From Atribacterota bacterium (GTDB lineage Bacteria; Atribacterota; Phoenicimicrobiia; Phoenicimicrobiales; Phoenicimicrobiaceae): a DNA stretch of 50,763 nucleotides. Positions 47,238 through 50,763 of this stretch are shown here, piece by piece. Under the pieces are notes generated by a model. The model was not told where the DNA came from, made no database searches, and saw only the letters and a program-made list of their open reading frames with translations. Positions within the stretch are counted from its first letter, which is position 1. Every line of letters begins with the position of its first letter. The translations under genes and the position numbers were made by a program. The stretch spans positions 1-50,763 of the forward strand of contig JAUWHZ010000015.1 of NCBI GenBank assembly GCA_030605615.1, given 5' to 3'.

Positions 47238-47942
47238 CTAACTCTTTAAGGTGTATGCAGTAATCAAATCTTTTTTGCCTTTTATCTTTAATTTACGCGG
47301 ATAAGTAAATTTAAAATTGGCTTTAATCTTTTGATAGGTTCTTTCGCCAATCATAATTTCTCCTGATGGAGCATTAACCTGTAAACGGGAAGATAAATTA
47401 ACGGTATCGCCGATAACAGTAAATTCTTTCCTTAATGGTGAACCAATTTCGCCTGAAATACATAAACCCGTATTTATTCCAATACTCGCTTTTAATTTCA
47501 TTTTTTTATTATCTATCTCTATTTCACCATTTCTTTCGATAGATTCCATTATCTCCATACTTGTTCTAATTGCTCTCTCCGGGTCATTTTCGTGAGAATA
47601 AGGTGTCCCAAAGACTATCATTAAGCCATCACCCAAAAATTTATTTATTGAGCCTTCGTATTTATAGATAATATTGATAATTGGTTGAAATATACGATTT
47701 AAAATATCAGTAGCTTCTTCGGGGTCTAAACGTTCAGCAAGATGGGTAAAATCTTTTATGTCCAAAAATATTACTGTAACTTCTCTTCTTTCACTGGGTA
47801 AGCTGGACTTTCCTTCTAATATTCTGGAAGTTACTGCCTTAGGGACATATGGTTTAAACAATTCTAATATTTTATTTTGCATCTTTTTCTGTGCGTTTTC
47901 TTTATCCATTTTTAAAAACACCTTTCGGGCGGATAAATCCAC
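47238..47942 (-). CDS. Class III adenylate/guanylate cyclase catalytic-domain protein
   Basis: VTVIFLDIKDFTHLAERLDPEEATDILNRIFQPI...NKFLGDGLMIVFGTPYSHENDPERAIRTSMEI; IGDTVNLSSRLQ. Confidence 0.93.
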   Translation of the reverse strand: MDLSARKVFLKMDKENAQKKMQNKILELFKPYVPKAVTSRILEGKSSLPSERREVTVIFLDIKDFTHLAERLDPEEATDILNRIFQPIINIIYKYEGSINKFLGDGLMIVFGTPYSHENDPERAIRTSMEIMESIERNGEIEIDNKKMKLKASIGINTGLCISGEIGSPLRKEFTVIGDTVNLSSRLQVNAPSGEIMIGERTYQKIKANFKFTYPRKLKIKGKKDLITAYTLKS

Positions 47943-47979
47943 TCCCTTGTAAATTTAAAAATATATAATCATTGTTCCC

Positions 47980-48014
47980 TCTCCCCTCGGTGGGAGAGGG
48001 TTAGGGTGAGGGGG
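47980..48014. repeat. CCCTCTCCC-type intergenic repeat (ccctctcccctcggtgggagagggttagggtgagg)
   Basis: Hairpin CCCTCTCCC...GGGAGAGGG followed by TTAGGGTGAGG. Confidence 0.8.
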
Positions 48015-48084
48015 AATTTGATTTTTATTTTGTGATTTTTAATATTATAACAAAAGCAGGAAAATAAATAAAGAATAAAAAACC

Positions 48085-48133
48085 AGCGGATAGCGCACAG
48101 CGTGTAGCGTATAGAAAAAATAGTATATAGTAA
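48085..48133 (+). repeat. Heptamer array agcggat agcgcac agcgtgt agcgtat agaaaaa atagtat atagtaa
   Basis: 7-nt register read directly. Confidence 0.85.
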
Positions 48134-48153
48134 TGGGGGCATATGCCCCCATT
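48132..48153. repeat. Perfect palindrome AATGGGGGCATATGCCCCCATT
   Basis: 22-nt self-complementary sequence adjoining the heptamer array. Confidence 0.92.
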
Positions 48154-48184
48154 ATTCATTAATTTATTGACATCCTCCATTTGA

Positions 48185-48991
48185 CTATGGTTTTGTAATT
48201 TTCACACTACCAGCAGCAGCATCCTCATTGCCATGATAATCAGTAACAGTTAAACTTACTGTAATAACTTCACCGCTATCAGTTGCAGGAATAATTAAAC
48301 TGCATGATAATTCTTTTGAGAAGCAAATATCTGTGGATATAACACTACTTGATATTTGAGGAAGATACCATTCATATTTAGCTATTCCTATGCCTTCTCC
48401 ATCATTAGAACCTGAACCATCAAATATAACAGTTAAGGGACAATCTCCTTCAGAAGGGATAATTGTAATTATTGCTTCAGGAGGAGTATTATCTACTCCT
48501 AATGCTGATAATCCATCAGCAACTTTAATCTTTAAATCATGACCAGCTTCATCTGTACCCACAATATATAAATCACAAGAAATTTCATTAAAAGCAGAAT
48601 ATAATTTTATATAATTTAATACTGCTGATGAATAAAGGTATAATCCTGTAATTTCGGTCTCTGCACCAGCTTCTCCAGGTGAGCTTGAAGGCGCGACATA
48701 ATAATAAGCACCCACAGTACGATCTAAAGAAGTTACTCTACTTGCACCCTGATAATAATCAAATTCAAAACCTGAACCAATAAATTCTACTTGATTTAAA
48801 CTAAATATTTTCATATCTACGGTTCCGTCATCATTAATATTTAATTCACTCAACCTTATCTGTGCCTGGGGGTCAAAAATATTTAAAAGGCCCAGAGAAA
48901 ACCAATCACAACCAACTAAGGATACTATAAAACTTAACAATATTACTATAAATAGTATCTTATATAATTTCTTTTTATATTTGTATTGCAA
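48185..48991 (-). CDS. Putative lipoprotein with PKD-like domain
   Basis: Lipobox LVGC; PPEAIITIIPSEGDCPLTVIFDGSGSNDGEGIGIAKYEW. Confidence 0.8.
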   Translation of the reverse strand: MQYKYKKKLYKILFIVILLSFIVSLVGCDWFSLGLLNIFDPQAQIRLSELNINDDGTVDMKIFSLNQVEFIGSGFEFDYYQGASRVTSLDRTVGAYYYVAPSSSPGEAGAETEITGLYLYSSAVLNYIKLYSAFNEISCDLYIVGTDEAGHDLKIKVADGLSALGVDNTPPEAIITIIPSEGDCPLTVIFDGSGSNDGEGIGIAKYEWYLPQISSSVISTDICFSKELSCSLIIPATDSGEVITVSLTVTDYHGNEDAAAGSVKITKP

Positions 48992-49022
48992 AGTCTTGTC
49001 CCCCTTCGAATCTAAGTTATTT

Positions 49023-50763
49023 TTAATAATCTAACAAATGTGCGGTAATCAGGATAATTATCTCAGTCTTTTTACTTTTAGTATGAGTAAATTTAAATAA
49101 TTCACCAAATATAGGAATATCTGATAAAAAGGGTATCTTTCGAATATTTTTTATATCTTCTGAAGTAATTAAACCGCCTATTACTACTGTTTCATCCAAA
49201 TTGGCTCGGATTATTACCTTCTCTTCTCGAGAATTAATTACAGGATAACCCTGAATAAGTTCTTCACCCAGTGAATCTATCGTTGTATATACGTCCATTG
49301 TGATAAGTCCATCAGTACTTAATCGTGGAGTAATGATCATAGTCAGTCCCACATCCATATATTTTATGGTTTCTAAACCTTCGGAAGTAATTTCTCTAAT
49401 GGGAATTTTAGATCCAGATAATATTTTTGCTTCTTTACCATCTAAAGTAAGCACTTTAGGATTAGATAAGATATTGGTTTTACCTTCAGTTTGTAAAGCC
49501 CTGAGAGTTACATTAATTAGCCCACTTCTTTCAAAGGAACCTCCCAGAGTTATTTCTCCTATAGTAATTTGTCCTTCTATTTTTTCTTCCCCACTTCCGC
49601 TAAACCACTTAACTCCTAAATCTTTTTCAGCATCTAAGGTAATTTCAATCACCTTTGCTTCTATCATTATCTGACGTGCACGTTTATCCAGTCCAACAAT
49701 CATTGTTTCTACATTATCTAACTCTTCTTTAGTGCCCTTTACTATAATCTCACTTTGCCTTGAATCAATAATTACTCTTCCTTCTTCTGGAACAATTATA
49801 CCTAACATATTTTTTATAGCTTCAATCTCCTCTTCATCAATAGCATTATCTATTTTAAAGGTCTTAGTCAACAATTCTACATCTATCTCAGCTATAATCT
49901 CCGCCAGCTTTTCAATCTCCTCATTTGTCCCGGTGACAATAATAGTATTCAGTCTTGCATCAGCAACAATATTAACCTTTGCTCCTTCTTTCACATAACT
50001 ATCTAATATACTCTTTGCCCCTTCTGCGCTCGCATTCTTTAACTCAAATATTCTGGTAATAGGTTTTTTATACCCCTCTATTAACTCTTTTTGGGCAATA
50101 ATCAGGACATTACTAACTTCGGTATAATCTAATCCCCTGAGTTTTAAAATCAAATCCAGCGCATCTTTAAAAGAGACTTCTCTGAGATTTAAGGTTATTT
50201 TTCCGGTTACTGAATCATCAACAACCATATTTATTCCACTAATTTCTGATAATGCTCTAACTGCATCAACAACCTCTGCTTCTTTAAGATTTAATGTAAT
50301 AGGTGTAGTTACTGTATCTACTAAAAAAATCTTTGGTTCTTCTTCTTTTTCAATTTTTACTACTTCGCCTTTCACTGGTGTAACCGTAAAGACTTGCGCT
50401 TCTGGTTTTTTAAATTCAACATAATCATAAACATCGATATACAGTAATCTCTTATCAGAAGATAATTTTACTTCATAATCAGCTTTCTGGAATAAATCTA
50501 CAACAAATCTAGTTATAGGTATTGGTTCATTTTCAAATTGTCCGCATCTTACCTGTTTTACAGAACCCATATATAAACGTAAAATGTTTTTGACTAATTC
50601 GTCAATACTGTAGTTGGCATTCTTAACATCAATTATTATTCTCTCGGGTGCCTCTAAATAAGAAACCTCATATTCTGAAATAGCTCCACTTGCTTTAATG
50701 GTAAGATGGGTATAATTGGGTAATTTCTTGTACCAGATATTGGTCATACTAATATTTTGAGAA
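49023..50763 (-). CDS. PilQ-type secretin (AMIN + secretin N domains + secretin), 5' end open at window edge
   Basis: SEISGINMVVDDSVTGKITLNLREVSFKDALDLIL; VNIVADARLNTIIVTGTNEEIEKLAEII; C-terminal secretin domain. The frame is open upstream of the supplied Met (SQNIS-MTNIW). Confidence 0.92.
   Translation of the reverse strand, partial: SQNISMTNIWYKKLPNYTHLTIKASGAISEYEVSYLEAPERIIIDVKNANYSIDELVKNILRLYMGSVKQVRCGQFENEPIPITRFVVDLFQKADYEVKLSSDKRLLYIDVYDYVEFKKPEAQVFTVTPVKGEVVKIEKEEEPKIFLVDTVTTPITLNLKEAEVVDAVRALSEISGINMVVDDSVTGKITLNLREVSFKDALDLILKLRGLDYTEVSNVLIIAQKELIEGYKKPITRIFELKNASAEGAKSILDSYVKEGAKVNIVADARLNTIIVTGTNEEIEKLAEIIAEIDVELLTKTFKIDNAIDEEEIEAIKNMLGIIVPEEGRVIIDSRQSEIIVKGTKEELDNVETMIVGLDKRARQIMIEAKVIEITLDAEKDLGVKWFSGSGEEKIEGQITIGEITLGGSFERSGLINVTLRALQTEGKTNILSNPKVLTLDGKEAKILSGSKIPIREITSEGLETIKYMDVGLTMIITPRLSTDGLITMDVYTTIDSLGEELIQGYPVINSREEKVIIRANLDETVVIGGLITSEDIKNIRKIPFLSDIPIFGELFKFTHTKSKKTEIIILITAHLLDY

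Noticed and set aside
47238-49020. Cyclase, PKD lipoprotein and secretin as a new signalling or secretion system
   Set aside because: Each is a common family; adjacency alone, with the secretin cut by the window edge, does not support a system claim.

Overview
The window is a low-GC bacterial chromosome segment, almost entirely transcribed on the minus strand. It is dense in housekeeping genes: pnp-rpsO-ribF-truB-nrnA-rbfA-infB-rnpM-nusA-mtaB, dnaJ-dnaK-grpE-hrcA with CIRCE, hemW-lepA-murJ, rpsT (plus strand), holA-comEC-comEA-folC-valS with a T-box, an MNT/HEPN pair, lon, an S23/IVP four-helix-bundle gene, clpP-tig, seven tRNAs, rdgB-rph-ispA-xseB-xseA-nusB-Asp23-efp-glyA, a RAYT transposase, pepP-aroK-rimO, a DUF1232 protein, a class III cyclase, a PKD lipoprotein and a secretin. 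I do not assign a taxon; a secretin suggests a diderm. The genes are ordinary. The unusual signal is in the intergenic DNA. (1) There are at least 13 heptanucleotide-phased arrays in which the unit sequence changes while the 7-nt register is largely kept. They often abut stop codons and several form long inverted pairs. One inverted pair brackets an S23/IVP-type four-helix-bundle gene between clpP and lon, where clpX is usually found. (2) There are REP-like hairpins with a common GTAG/CTAC foot but very different, perfectly self-complementary stems, plus a RAYT gene bracketed by two of them. (3) pnp and mtaB have strong Shine-Dalgarno sequences but no ATG/GTG/TTG start, and apparently initiate at AUU and AUA. 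(4) Ribosomal protein S20 has a roughly 95-aa Lys/Thr-rich tail. All calls were made by eye; no database searches or computations were run.
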